Assembly: GCA_000149265.1 (NCBI GenBank)
Contig: CH003282.1
Coordinates: 369,747 to 433,746, forward strand
DNA: 64,000 bases
DNA from: Ciona savignyi
Lineage: Eukaryota; Chordata; Ascidiacea; Phlebobranchia; Cionidae
Direction of reading: 5' to 3'
Below, piece by piece: positions 37,801 through 51,600 of the stretch; position 1 is the first letter of the stretch; each line of letters starts with the position of its first letter. The notes under the pieces are model-generated. The model was given only the letters and a program-made list of their open reading frames with translations. It did no database searches and was not told the DNA's origin. The position numbers and the translations under genes are program-made.

Positions 37801-40800
37801 TATGATATCGCATGAAGACATCTTTGTTGGACACATACTTCAATACCAGTAACTAGGAAAAGCAACGAATTTAATTTGGAACGCATTGTAATTAATAAAA
37901 TGCAGAGAAAACTGCATAGATCATCAAAGACTAAGCATGGATTGTCGTGCACTCACATAATAATACATAGATGGATAGGTTTATCCATGTGGATAGCAAA
38001 ACGAAGAAAGTGAGATGCAATTTCATATTATCTAGTGCGCACCGATGGGTTTTAGAGCAATGTATGTGGAATGTGATGGGGATATTGATATGGTTTTTGC
38101 TCACGGTATTAAACCACTAGATTCTGGCAACGTCATCTAAGTGGCTTGCTCAAGGATATAACCAACAGATTGAACAAAAGATAAAAATACTCAGTTTATG
38201 TTACTAACACAAGCTGACTTTTAGGAGAAGTGCATTAAAAGCCTTTTATACGGAAGTTTAATTCAGGGTTGAAAAAATGAGTAATTATACAGGCATTGGT
38301 TAAATTAACTACTGTAGACAGTTGGGTTATTGCTGTGTTTATTAACTCCCATAAATACAATTTTCAACAATCCAATAGATAGGAAGAGGAACTACGGCCA
38401 TTAGATTACCTTGTGTCAACCATAGTGTATAAACCTTTTGCAGTGTGTTTTAACTTTAAACCTTTTTAATTAAATTTACTGAATAGTCAAAAGAATGTTA
38501 AGCATTGTAACCAGAAGTAGGGGAACCAAAAATTCAAGTCAAAGTTGATTAAACAGAGACACAACTGCATAGAGCAAAGCAAGAAATGGGATCCAATCTT
38601 CAACCTCCACAAACTTACAACGTCTTTAAGTTTAGAATCAACTTCTTCAGAAGAAAGTTTTTTACTCAGCGGTGTCTTCCGCAACAGCATGTCGCAGAAG
38701 TTGGCCAGAAGTTCTGGACACCTTGACTCTGGTGGCAGTTTTATTGGATTTCTATGAAAGAAATATTAATTTTAAACTGAGAAAAACCAGTTTTAACAAA
38801 ACGTAATTTTGGGAGGGTAAGATATAGTTATCAATTTATATAACAGAGGAAAATCATTATTTTGTATAAAATTATTATTTTAATAAAAAGATGATATAAG
38901 TTCAAGGAATTAAATGACATACTGTTTAGCTTTGGTTTGAAGTTCAATGTTAAACACAGAGTAATCGTTCACAACATGCTTGAACGCTTTGTCCCTTGCA
39001 GTCAGGAACCGAGGATCATCGTCGAACGATCTTTTCACGAGGTCAGAAAATCGGTTAAAAAGTGAAAGAAGCAGTTCAATGTATTTCTCAGAATCCTGCG
39101 AGGGTTGGTTTTTGGTTTTAATACTGTCTGTTACCACCATGCTGCTTGATACATGCTTTAGAAGAATACTTCTGATTCAATTGTTGCATGACTTAAAGAA
39201 GGCTGCTGTTAAGGGTGAATTGTTTTTGTCAGATAACCTTGTGACCACTGTCAGGTTGGAGTATGTTGTACTCATATGATAGAGCGGTTGCATTTTAATT
39301 ATTACACCAGTGGGTTTAAGCAACTTTTAACAAGTGCTTTCACTGAAGACACAGCAAATAGAAAAGGCTAGTTTTATCCCACAACAGTAGGATAAAGTTT
39401 TATGGCACCACTTATATGTTATCATTAAGCCAACAAGCCCTGCAATCCTTTTACGCTTCATCACAATATGTGAAACGATAAAACTCACTGTTGTGATTAC
39501 ATCGCAACAACCTCTCATATCAGCAAGCCCCTCTTGCACAATATGCTCCTGAAGGCAATCCAGCATTGGATCCACACCATTGGGTACCCGGTTCATCAGG
39601 TTAAACATCAAATATAATTCTGTGGGTGAAGAAAATAAAGTTTTATTCTACGATGGAAATTATGGAATGTACCTTAATTCAGTGCAAGGAGAATATTTAC
39701 TCAGTGGTTTAATGGTTTAAAATACAACAGTTGCAATGTTTCCATCTTATTCAACACACAGCAAAAGTTTTGACAATGTAAACTGATTTTGCTCTTGTTA
39801 TAATGCAATATGCTTTATTCTATCCTCAAAAATAAATAGAAGATTTTTTCTTTTGTCCTTTTTTAGTTTTGTTTTGTCAGATACTAAAATATCACCTGAA
39901 CTTACGATTCATTTCATTTTCACTGATCATTCGTTTGCATTCGGCAAGAATTGAGTCTTTAAATTTAGTTGCTAAAACGGCAACGCAACGCTCATTTAGC
40001 CGAGTCATAGACGACGACTCAAGATATCGTGTCCCTCTCTGTGTTTCTTCCAGAAGTTTCTGATACGCCTGATGATTAGAAGTGTTACAACAACAAGCTT
40101 TTATAGTTTTTCCGCCAGAAGATGTGCTTTTTTGTGTTTTTATCCTTAACTTTATGCACAATTGCGTCTTGGGCAAGGCATTTAAAGGGTGTTGGTTCGA
40201 TTTAGTGGATTTAAACACCTTATTTAAAAATAGTTACTTTAAATATAAAACACACTACAACTATATGTCATCCTGGCTGTAAATCACACAATTACACCGG
40301 TGTTATAACGTCTGTTATTGACCACACACAATGGGATAAAAATAAGTACACTCTTTATAATTCCATTCTATATGCATTAAAATATAGTAAAAAAAAACAC
40401 ACTTTAAGTTATATATTATTTTGTTTCAACCCATTAATGAAATAGAATTATCACTATATTAGGGCTTAGGAGAATCAGAGGTACAATTTAGTCAGACAAG
40501 GGGTACTTTACGTATGTTTATTGCTATTAAAGTTAGCTGAAAAACATATCAGTAAATTTTAAGTCTCCTTACATAAGCCATGTACTTGCGCACACCATGT
40601 TCAGCAAGGTAATTCTCAGCTTCAGACTTGTAATGCTCTTCGGTTGAATCAATGTACGCACTTTCGAAATGCTCACGATATATCTGGATTGGATCATCAG
40701 GGTTCGGGCACAAGTTCACTGCGATAAACTGGTTATTTTTATGTGCTTTTTATAAGTTATTCCTTTGCCAACAAATTTTCTGTCCCATCAAATAAGCAGA

Positions 40801-43800
40801 ATTTAATAAGATATATAAAGATTTTCCCGCTATTGGGGATTTACAGATAATCAGTATAAGTGTTTTTTTTCTTAAACGGGTACTGTTTTACATCTTTTGT
40901 TACCGGTACTGTACATGAGAAAATATATCCATAAAAAAGTAAAAAACAACTTTGGTATTGGTGGTAAAAAAGCTGGCATCTTTTAAAATTATGAATTGCC
41001 TTGGTTGTCTTTGCCAAGCACATTTTAGATTAAAAAAAGAGTTAAAATCAATCATGTAAAAATCTAGTTTAAATATGCACTTCTTCACAATAAAAAGTGG
41101 GATGTAGTAGAAATTAATTTGTTCACCCCTATACTTTACATTAACATCTAAAAATAATACACAAAGCAAAAATTGTTTAGACACACAAATAATAACATTG
41201 TATCAATGATTTAAATAAAAAGTATCAATATAAAATTAAAATGTAAAGAATGATGGACAAGCAAGCTTACCGAAGGATTGTCGGACGCCGATGACAAGTT
41301 GAGCATCGAGGTCGCCACCTTCCCTTTCATGCTTGATTAACTCCATTGTTCGTTCTTTCAACAACCCATAGATATCCGAGAAAATATTCTTGCTCCAACT
41401 GTCCAGCATCAGCTGATGGAGAATTTGGGAATCGTTGAAATATCTGCATTTTCTTAGTACAGTGGAACCACGCTTACTTGACCACCTATGGGAACGTCAT
41501 CAAGCGGTTGCGTTAGCGGGGTGGTCGTGTTAGTGAATTTGCTTTGGAGCAAGTTGTCGGCATATGCAGCCAAAACGTCTGCGTTTTTACTAAATTTTTC
41601 ACCAAATGCCATTATTTTTTATCAGATACAGAAGAATGAAGTTAAACAACTGTTAGTACCGGTACTGAAGTTTATTTTATAAGATTCAGTTTTTCCACAA
41701 TTTTTCTTTGTGTGCGTGTACGCGTTCATTTAATCTTATTGTTTTGATCATAAAAGAAATTTAACCTTATTATTTTTGTAACAAAGGCAAATTATTTGGC
41801 ACTTGTGGTCACTTAAGCAGAGTTAGATTTGAAGTTTTGGACCAAAATATGGCGATCCTGGTCTGGAAACCGGGGTGGTCGCGTTATTGAAACAGATTAC
41901 AATGCATTACCATAGTAAATTATTTGGGACCGCACTAAAGTGGTCCTGATAATGAGGTGGTCGTGTTATCGAGGTGGTCTCCAAGCGGGGTTCCACTGTA
42001 TACTACAACCAGTACTCTATGTCAGGCACCAAAGTAAGCTGAAATGCTACAAAAAAAGATATAAACAAATTTTTCTCCAGGGTAAAATCTGACAACCAAT
42101 TACCAATAATAGACGTTGTAGCATTATTTTGTCGTCGACTTTATGTTTCTACAAACCAAGTTTTATTAAATTAGACCTAAATATATCCGAAACCACTACC
42201 GTCTCTCACCTTTCTAACAATCGTGTTCTGTTCCTGTTTTTTTTTCTTTGCGTGGCTCCCACTCAGCGACTTTTCCAGCTGGGTGAAAGGCTCTGGCAGG
42301 TAAACACATTGGTCAAAGAATTTCCTCCATTCAACAATGTATGCCCGTAATAACGCGTTGCCTTCGTGGTGAGCTTTTATTCTCTACCGGAAAAGGGAAA
42401 ATAACCATCTTTAAGTTACAGTCACTATCAGTGGCGGCGTTAGTGGGGTGGCAGGGTGGGCCGGCCGGCCACTCTGAAAATATCGGCCACCTCTTTAAAT
42501 CACCCACTTATGTATTTTAAATGCTATGTTAAAAGTGAATAAAAGTTGAAAAAGGTTTTATGTTCATGCGCTATTCGATTAATGTGTCATACTCCCTCTA
42601 CCTTTCACCGATCAGCTAGGCAACGCAATTCAATAACAATGATTAAGTAGGGGAGTGTGGAGTGCAATTTGGATGAGCGAACTACTTTCGTTTAAAACGT
42701 TTACGTATATGCTAACGTTTGCTTCTCGTGAAGTCTCACACGCGCAAAGGGAAGGAGAAAGGGATTGTGTATCTTATTTATAATATCGTCCTTTCAAAGG
42801 TCTGCGCACTCTCGTAATTTGGCAGAAAGTCAACGAAACTGCGGTCAAAAGTTAATCACGCTTTCTTGCTGTGGCAGGATACACCCCTTTTTATATAAAA
42901 CCACCGATGCATATTAATATACGGTAGCGTGGACAACATATAAATGAAGCAAACCAGCATATTCTCAGTTTTTGTTTATCCTTATTGTGTTAAAACGTAG
43001 GAAGCGTTATAACACGGGCAATCACCACACGCAGTTTGTTTTAGCGTAACGGAATACGACCATGCATTTATTATTCAGGCCGACTTAAGGTTGCTACGGC
43101 AATGCGAATAAAGCGCGGTTAAATATCTCGATTGTCTAAGAAGTAACAGGCTCATGTAAAGTTTTAATAAATATTAATAAATCCGAGATAGAAAATCACT
43201 GTAGATTGGAACATGTAAAGCCTTTCTGTTAGCGCGCCAAGGCCTTCGATCGTTAATACAACGTGATCGGCCTTTCTCTTATGCTAATCGTAGAGGCCGT
43301 GATTCGCATGAATCATTAAACAAGACAGAAATCCCTTCTCTTTTCTGATGCGCCGTAATCGCAACGAGGAACAAGTAAGAAAGTTATGTTTTGGAATTAG
43401 CAATTTGTAGTTTTCACTCTAATTCGATTGCTAAGAAATAACCAAAGTTTTATTTTGCATCCATTAAAACAAGTCTTATATTAGGCTATAATCTCTCGCA
43501 AAATGAACGTGCCTAACTGACTACTATTACCAACTATGGCGTATTTTTTCTTTTTGTGTTAAAATTGGACCATCATAATCACGCAATACAATAAATAATA
43601 CGACGAACTACAAGTTTCAAAAAGCTTATATTGCAAACAGTGTATTTTATTGAAACAATCAAATGCAATTATAATCAAAACGAATTGTTAATGGCTTAAA
43701 AATGAAATTTTATATTAGCTCGAATATCTCCTTGGTAAATTTTAACATAACGCTATCTAACCTAATTACGCGATCACGAAAGTGACGCATATAACAATTA

Positions 43801-44944
43801 CCGCTTCGCTTTTATCTACTCGCATTCAGGTCTGCTCGTTTGAATTGCGATAGCGTAATAGAACCAATATTTGGACGGACAATTGTGTATTATAGCCGGT
43901 TTGAAGATGTTTCCCCCATTCTACCTAGATAGGTATTTCTCTAAAATAAAATAAAATAGGAATGTAGCAAAAACTACAAGCTACAACTAGGGACAGGTGC
44001 ACCAAAAAATATCTTTTCCCAGTGCTATATTAATATGTAAAGACCTGATTTTTTCTACTTTTCCAGTATTTACGCCCATAATGTGAATATTTATTCTAGA
44101 CTCCTTACTAACGATTTGGATAAACCACTAATAAAATTTGGGTATTGGTATGTATGAAATAACAAAAAGTAAGGCTGTATTACAAATCAATGTCACAATT
44201 TTAACTTTTGAAATTCGGCTACAAACAATCTGCACTAAACACAATATTCAATAAGTGTGGGTTACCTGCTGGGCTCCTTTTATAAAACTAGAAATATTAT
44301 CCTTCAGTGCAGTGTGAACTTTTTCTGGACCTACTTGGTTGTCCCATAAGCATACAGAGTGTACATCCCAAAATAAATCCTAAAAATGTAATAAATGATC
44401 TTAAGTAAAACATATATGTGTGGTAGGTTATTGCACTATTAGCACAATATGTGTTGCTTGGACCAAATGCACAAAGTGAAGATAATGTGGTATAAGTGTA
44501 GTTACCAAAATTAGGAACATTTGAATGACTTAATATTTAAGTATACAATTTAACATATACTGGTATTTATGCTATTTCAACCAATGGGTTTAAATCCTCT
44601 AAACCAGGCAATGTCAGTAATATGTATTGGCTCGAAGCAGAATGTAATATTTCTTAGATTGATAATCACAATTTTCCAAGAAAGTAAGGCTTGTATTAAA
44701 TGAAACAGCGGTAGTGTACCTTTGACATTTTGAATTTACTTAGAATGGACAATTTATGGCACTTGAAAAGGTAGATTTTTTTGCACTTTAAATCGAATTG
44801 TTTTTAAAAAAAAGAAAACCTGGCCCTATTAAGTATTGCGCAACGAACCTGCCATTCTTGTCGCGTGACAGATTGTTGACTGAGCAACTTCAAAATAATT
44901 GGTTGCATTGTGGGCCATTTTTCATCAAATGTTTGTTCAGTCCC
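34895..44944 (-). CDS. CUL5: Cullin-5, scaffold of SOCS-box ubiquitin ligases
   Basis: CUL5 holds RBX2/E2 at its C-terminus and elongin B/C-SOCS receptors at its N-terminus. Fifteen exons join in frame: 44944..44849, 44379..44266, 42383..42210, 41412..41271, 40718..40573, 40068..39906, 39619..39489, 39095..38923, 38751..38619, 37852..37718, 37383..37099, 36949..36788, 36248..36130, 35584..35461, 35089..34895, or 763 residues plus a short first exon (human protein 780). Diagnostic pieces: TFDEKWPTMQPIILKL, AYIVEWRKFFDQC, CPELLANFCDMLLRKTPLS, KDVFMRYHKAHLTRRLIL, VGMPADYVNKLARMFQDIKV, NIKILNAGAWSR, and the winged-helix end QIEWLIENKYMKRDDNDINT. The NEDD8 acceptor lysine is expected in ILKMRKRI at the start of the last exon. 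These match CUL5 better than CUL1-4. Confidence 0.95.
41460..41998. mobile_element. Tigger/pogo-like MITE in a CUL5 intron
   Basis: Ends CAGTGGAACCACGCTTACTT and AAGCGGGGTTCCACTG are inverted repeats, flanked on both sides by TA (41458-41459 and 41999-42000). This pattern is that of the pogo/Tigger branch of the Tc1-mariner superfamily. The 539-bp element has repeated GGTGGTCG(T/C)GTTA motifs near its right end and no transposase. Confidence 0.85.
42384..44265. other. Large CUL5 intron with an isolated hAT-like end
   Basis: At about 42430 the sequence CAGTGGCGGCGTTAGTGGGG resembles a hAT terminus. No inverted partner was found before 44265, so it is a fragment or chance. The rest of the intron is featureless AT-rich sequence. 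Confidence 0.4.
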
Positions 44945-44992
44945 CTGGAAGGAAATTATATTAATAAACTATTGATAAATGGATATTTTAAA

Positions 44993-45090
44993 TAGGATAT
45001 TCATATCTTATTCCCACCAATAGTAGAATGCATGTTATGTTATCACACAGTAAATGATTAAATTATCTTGCGCCACTTGTTGCCCTATAT
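44993..45090 (-). mobile_element. Decayed SINE fragment
   Basis: Ordered weak similarity to the SINE 3' part (AGGATATTCATATC, TTATCACACAG, ATCTTGCGCCAC). Lies in the first CUL5 intron. Confidence 0.4.
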
Positions 45091-45512
45091 AATTGACCAG
45101 TTTAAAAAGTAGGAGTTGAGATTTATTGTTTGGGGTAGGGTTAAAATTAGTTTTCATAGTTTTGATTGATCTCCTTTTGATGAGTTCTTAGTGTTGCCCG
45201 TAATTTAATTATTTTAATATATAGATTTTATGGTTTGACTTGCATTTTTGTTATCTTGTGTGTGTAAAATCAACGCTAACTTTCCAGACTGGGCGATTAT
45301 TGCACCATGTTACTAGAAATTTTATCTAGACTCAAAAAAAAGAAAAACAAAAAACACATTACCACAAGCATTGACATTTTGTCTTGAAAAGGATCGCTTA
45401 ATTCTTTTTTAAAGTTGCTCGTATTTCTTTCCGACTTCGCAAAATCAAAACAACAACATTCTCTAACGCATATTTGTACAGTCAAAGCTCCTTAATCGAT
45501 AAGTTAGGTAAC

Positions 45513-45548
45513 ACTTAGATTGAAAAAACCAATGTCATTTTCCGCCAT
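45513..45548 (-). CDS. CUL5: Candidate first coding exon of CUL5
   Basis: Reversed, the sequence AAAATGGCGGAAAATGAC gives a start MAENDIGFFNLS that can join in phase 0 to the next exon (GTEQTFDEKW), comparable in length to the human start. The AAAATGGCGG context also fits a YY1-type site that often overlaps housekeeping start codons. The donor GTTACC is weak, so this is tentative. Confidence 0.3.
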
Positions 45549-48500
45549 TTTGAGTCCAAGCTGACATTAAATTTTGGACCTCATGACCACGCGATAATTC
45601 AGTTAAATATATTGCAATTATGCATTCCTTTTATATCCCTTGTTTGCATCTGTAGTTGGCGATCGCAAGTCGCGTACCAACTTTGGAGAATTGTTTTTAT
45701 TTTAGTCAAAATAAGCCAGGAATAACACCTAATGCAATTTGTAATTCCGAAGACGCTATACGCTACTGTCGAATTTCGATATTAAACGTTATCTACCTGC
45801 GTGCTAAACGCCCTCAACTTTACTATAGGGATTGTTGAACCAAAAAAGTAATTCAAAATTTTCTGTAATTGTTAAATACAACATAATACATATTGCGCTG
45901 GAAGCTGTCACTCAAGTAACCTTCACAAGCGGACAATAAACTTGAATCCGTTTAAATCAGAATGTGTGATCAGCTGCGACAGCTAACACGTATTTACGCC
46001 ACATTTAAGACTTGCGCTGACGAAAAATATACCCGATGTGGCATTCTTAAATCATATGTTGACATATGAAGTCGTAAAAACCTATATAATAGAATTTTAA
46101 TGTTGGGGCATTCAGACTGAATAGAGATGCTTAATCAATTTTAAATATTTTTAGAAAGAATAATTTAAGTTTTAGATGTGTTCGCACCATTTTGGTAATT
46201 GATCCTACGGGGATTAAAATTTTCCACATTTCTGTACGACTATCTACTTTTTTTAACAAGCAGAGACTGCTGGCTCCCTAACAACGGAATCTGTTTGTAT
46301 TGGTTCATTCTGTTACGTTTGGCTGTTTCCACATAGCCTACATGTATAAAAGTGGAGCCCATACATAAATTATTAGTCTTCTTCGTTTAGTTCTGAAATC
46401 GGCTACTAAATTAGAAGTCGGCGGTTCTCGTGGCCTTGAACGTGAAAAGTTAGGTAGGTGCCCACAGATGGGCCCATAAGTTTCCAAACTATAATTGTTA
46501 TCCATCTACAATTAATATATACTTCTGTTTGACCAATGCAAATATATATCATACAAAAGCCATATCCCACATATGTTAATATTTAAAGATCGTACAGAAT
46601 CTTCCCGAGATAGACTCATAATTACTTGTTGTATCCTACCGGTTAGTCTGGCGGTTTATTTACCTTTCAATCCAAAGGTTGCAGGTTCGAAAATGGTCAC
46701 TAGCTAGTCGGTTGTGTTCTTGGGCTAGTCGGTTGTGTTAAGGAACTTATCGGATATTGCCTGAACCCTCCCTAACCTTTTAGCATCTACTAAAATTTTT
46801 TTAAATAATGCGATATTTTTACTTTTTAGTTGTAATGCTGAACCATATGCTTATCAATAACAACAAAAGATTCAATTTCTAACTTAAATTTAGTGTTAAA
46901 ACTCGTGTACACTTTTTATGTGCAGTGATAAGCCGCTTCCCAACGTAGCAGGTTTGCATGTGGTTTAGGCTGGAAGAATATAGGCTCCCCTACAGCCAGT
47001 AAGCATTCGCCAAAATATTTTCCATGCGACAGCGTATAGTTGTACTCATCACCATAAATCATTTTAGAGACAAAACGAATTGGAAAAAGGCGCGAAGGAT
47101 GGAAACTAACCGTATATTTGACAATTGACCCTACAAAAGACTAACACTAATCTATTTTTCGCATTTAATTTTATGTTTAAAAAAATAGAAATATGACAGC
47201 GAAATTATTTGTAATATATTTCAATTAACTGCATAGCGTGAAATTAGTTCCACAAGCGCTCTTAATATAAATTTTGGCCAGACCTCAACTGGCTTTTCCA
47301 GATCACTGTTTCCTGGAATAAGAAAAAGCTAAATTATTTTCAGAATTCCATTACAAATAGTGGTGGCCAGAGTGTTCTAAGTCTCGGACGCACAACCTTC
47401 TTCAGTTTAACCAGAGTTGTCATCAAGGTTACTGTGATCAAAGTTGTAAACGATGGATAACTCATGTGCAAGGTCCAATTATATGCGCAAGGTCCATATA
47501 TACATCATTTTCGTTTTATTTTTCAATAAAAGTATATTTAAATTGATTCGTCCAAGAACACAACCGGTAACCAGCGGCAGGTTTGGACACAGTCACCTAT
47601 CTACTTTCAACAGCCCGACTCGTCACGACTTTTCCAACGGTAAGACAAGATACAGCGTAGCTTTATTTTTGCAGGCGTTGTACCAAATAATTCCAAATAA
47701 GTCTCAGCACTGCAAGCTAACCTCAAAAACTAATGTCACTTAAAATTCGACCATAAAAAGACTTTTCAGAGCTTTAAATCACAAGTAGGATATGCAACAT
47801 TGACCTATAAAGCCATTGACAATTATGTCAAATGTCTTAAATAAAAATGACGTTATCTTATTTTTGTGAGCTGAAACCACGTCAGCAATTTTCGAAAGCG
47901 AAGCGATTGACGTCATTCGTAAACCGATGCTCTGTCTGTGATGTCACAATCTTCCTCTTCCTGAAATGAGTAATTTCCATGATTGGAATCAGTGAGTAAT
48001 TTGCATAATTGAAAATTTCAACAACAACAAATTGATTCTTCGCCTAAACCTGTATAATCGCTCCGCATCTCGCCCCGACTCATTGTCACATTGTCTTTTG
48101 GTGCGGTTATCAAGGTTGACTTGTGAGTAAGAAATAAATCAAAAAATACAGACAGTTTGTAGTGCGTGAGCTATGTTTCTTGCACTCATGGTGGCAATTC
48201 AAATTGCTGGATGAAGTGGGAGTTGGTTTGAACTTCTTTGGCACGAACGCCCGATTGCTGCGCAACAAGGCATATCGTGACGTCACTTTTTATCAGTTCC
48301 GTTCCAATCCGAGCATGAAAAGAAAGTTTTGTTTGCAGAGTTTCCGTTCATGCAGTTTCATTCAGAAGCAGGAAATTTCGGATCAATTCTAATTGAATAT
48401 CAGTCGATGCTCTGAGCGGCACGAATAGTCTCTTAGAGGAAGTAAAGATAAATTTGGAAATTTTGTGATATAAGTATAGAAGTATCTTTTTTCATAATAT

Positions 48501-48624
48501 TTTAACGACTGTTTCTTTAGTCTTGTTTGTGAGTACCGGTACTTAAACATTAAATCCGGATATTGCTTAGTATCAGGGGAATTACAATTTCATAAGTCCG
48601 TTTATCTGCCAGGTACTTTAACAA
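45549..48624. other. Intergenic region between CUL5 and the lectin-protease gene
   Basis: About 3 kb with no supportable gene; short open frames at 45656-45838, 47453-47743 and 48162-48392 have no family signature. It holds the promoters of two divergent genes, one SINE head, and perfect TGACGTCA sites at 47908-47915 and 48278-48285. Confidence 0.5.
46638..46772 (+). mobile_element. SINE head fragment
   Basis: tRNA-like head (ACCGGTTAGTCTGGCGG, GGTTGCAGGTTCGAAAATGG) with a good B box, then a small internal duplication of CTAGTCGGTTGTGTT, and truncation after TTGCCTGAACCC. Confidence 0.7.
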
Positions 48625-51600
48625 ATGGTTAGAATGAAATTCTGCACGATGAAAGTGCTTATCCTCGTTTTCACACTTTTTACTGCGGCTGCTAAAGGTA
48701 AGCAAATTTCGCATTAGTTGCTTAGTTTATTAGCTTTTTTTAAGATTTTAGTTTATAATAACAAAAAAATCGAATGGAATATAATTGATTCAACACCGAA
48801 ACAAAGAAATGATGGCAAAACGATAGCTGTTCAAACACGACAGAGTAAATACTTACAAAAAATAGAAACCACCTTTAATAATCTTGCTGCAGTCGTCTTC
48901 TTGACATATACGTGTGATTTGATTCAATAAGTTTTGTCATCTTTATTTTCTGTTTCTAGCATAATTTACCTGAATTTTTATTTATTTTCTTTGTCATGTA
49001 TAATGAGCGTAAATTCTACAAAACTTATAATTCATTAAATGATGTAGGTTGATGAGAGACAATCTTAAATGTTATAACTTTTATTTTTTGAATTATTAGA
49101 AGGCGGGGAATCATAAACCCATAAATCCGGCAACAAATAGTTTAGAATTGCTAAATAAAATTACAATCTTCATGTAATTCAAACTAATTTAATTAAAAAC
49201 GGAAAGTATCATTATTTCTAAACATATCAAATTAATTATCGTACATGATTCGCATTTCATTTTAGCGTCATATTTATTGACTTTTACATAATCAGTCGAA
49301 TTGGTGTAAAATGAAAACCTCCATAACAATCTGTTCTTGTAAATGGCTTCTTGCGCAAGAAGCCTTTCATACGTTTTTACGCAGGTTTGAAATGTATGAG
49401 ACCGTCTGACGCAAGACTGATTACGTCATCAGCCGAGTTGCCTTCGTCATGGTTCAATATTGGTTGGCATTCAGGGCCGTACATGTCACGTGATGATGGT
49501 GGGTTTTGTCTTGGATATGTCATCGTTGTGTATTTTTAACCAGTCTGTCAGATTAATGTAAGGCGCGTCGTAAACTAAAATTTGGGAGAATTAATTAAAA
49601 TAATATATACAATTTTTTAGCATATACGTCTCGGTGTAAATCTTCAATAACCCTCACCACTACCTGTAACTACTAAAGTTAATAAACATGCATATCCTAT
49701 CCCACCGTTTTATAAACCGTAACCGTTGTAATTGTATAAGGCTCTGTCCGGAACGTTGCCTCCATGTATATTTCACGGACAGTCACTCACAAATAAACTA
49801 CACTAAATTATTAAAACATTAATAAAAATATTTTCATTTATGCTGAGTCAGATTCGGAAGAACATGACGATGCAAGTCACGACAGAGGAATTAAATTCAC
49901 ACAGACTGGTGTCCGGATTTGGTGGCTCAAGGTTCCCAACGCGAATTCACATTTTATTGTGACCGAGAATCAAACGAGGTGAGGATAAAGGTATTGCTAT
50001 AGGTTGCCAATCGCCTCCTTCTCGAAATTTCGACAAGCACTCAACTGAGTTACACAGTCGTGTAGCGATAGAGTTAGCATGGCCCATAAAAAATCTTAAT
50101 TGAACCTGTGAATACTTTGATTTCAAATATACAATATACTGCAATCCACCAATCCCACTGTAAGCACGAAGTAGTTTAAGATTATCTAACGATGCTCGGT
50201 GTTTCATAGGGTAGGTATGTACTAAGACGTTTTAATCATTTTTTTCTACTTTTCAGCTTGCTATGCACTCACAACAACGGGGGCTTGCAAGTGAATTGGT
50301 ACGATAACACCGAAGCGAATCGTGGTGAAGATTGGTGTCGCTGGGATATCATCGTAAACGATACGGATCCCAATCTCTTTAAAATGAAGAACCACGTTTT
50401 TGCGGAATCGGTAAAAACATTTTTTATTATCCCTTATCAAGATCGAATTATTGACATGAGCAGATTTACTTTGTCTTTGGGACACGTTGGTTATTTTGTT
50501 TACTTAAACGACAAGAAAAGACATAAATGGGAAGTAATAACTTGAATACAAGGTTTGCTAAAGTTCTCGGTAAACCACAATGTCATATAAAGGTTGGAGC
50601 CATCAGCTGAAAGGTCGATGTATCGAAACCAGTAGCTGGCAAGTCGCTCGATCCTTCGGCAAGATGCTTTAGTCGACGTTACGGTTGAACCTACCAAATA
50701 TAGCTAGAACAAAAGTAACTATTGCAATGTTTACAGGAATGCTTGACGCTTATAGCACGTTCGATAGATATACATGAGTATATATAGATATACATGATAT
50801 ATATAGTATATATAGATATACATATATAGATATACATGAGTCATATCCTACTGTAAGCTTAATTGGTAAATGAGTGCTTACAGAAAGTCGTTTCAAATTT
50901 TCCATTGCTCTGTTTATTTCCGTTTACATCGTACAAATAAGATCCCCTCAATTGAACCTTGTTAGGTTCCTGAGGTTGGTTGCTTATATTTGGACGTGAC
51001 AGGCCTGCACTTCGACTACGCCGAGAACGCTCGCAACGATATAAGGAATGCTGTTGATGAAGCAAGAATGTGGTGGCGATGGGTCGACGAACCAGCCACC
51101 ACTAGATTCGCCGATTTGGATGACGCTTGTACTTTAGGTAGAAAATATAACTCTGCATGAGTGAAATTTTACGTACACGGTGTTGTACTAATAAAGCAAA
51201 AACGAGGCCTATGTGACATCACAATCACACTAATAGCTCATAAAATTAAAAGGCTTGTTTACAACATTTCACCACAGTAGGCCGATATTTATATCTAGCA
51301 GATATATACTGTGACTAAAACAATTGAGGTCTTATTAATCAATATAAATATACTTGCAAGTCGCCTAAAACTTTTACAAATTAAACAGTTTGATTTAACA
51401 AACACAAATATTGTGGTGAGAATTGCCTGGTGTAGATTTTGTCTTCTAATTTGGACTTCCGTCTGCAGGTTCTTCCGGCTTGCCGGACTTTCTCGAAACT
51501 GCAAATAATGACATCATCACCGTCCGTGGCGCAAGACATCGTAGGCGGAAAAACAGATTCATAGCGCAGAGTAATTGAGCAATTCACATCATTAATACGT

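Noticed and set aside
42430-42480. hAT element in the CUL5 intron
   Set aside because: Only one terminus-like end was seen; no inverted partner or target duplication.
45656-45838. Small gene upstream of CUL5
   Set aside because: 60 codons, no recognisable motif and no supporting splice sites.
48162-48392. Short gene upstream of the lectin-protease
   Set aside because: 76 codons with no start context, domain or splice partner.
50411-50545. Extension of lectin-protease exon 4 through its open frame
   Set aside because: The frame runs on to a stop, but only the GTAAAA donor at 50411 gives a phase that joins the next exon.
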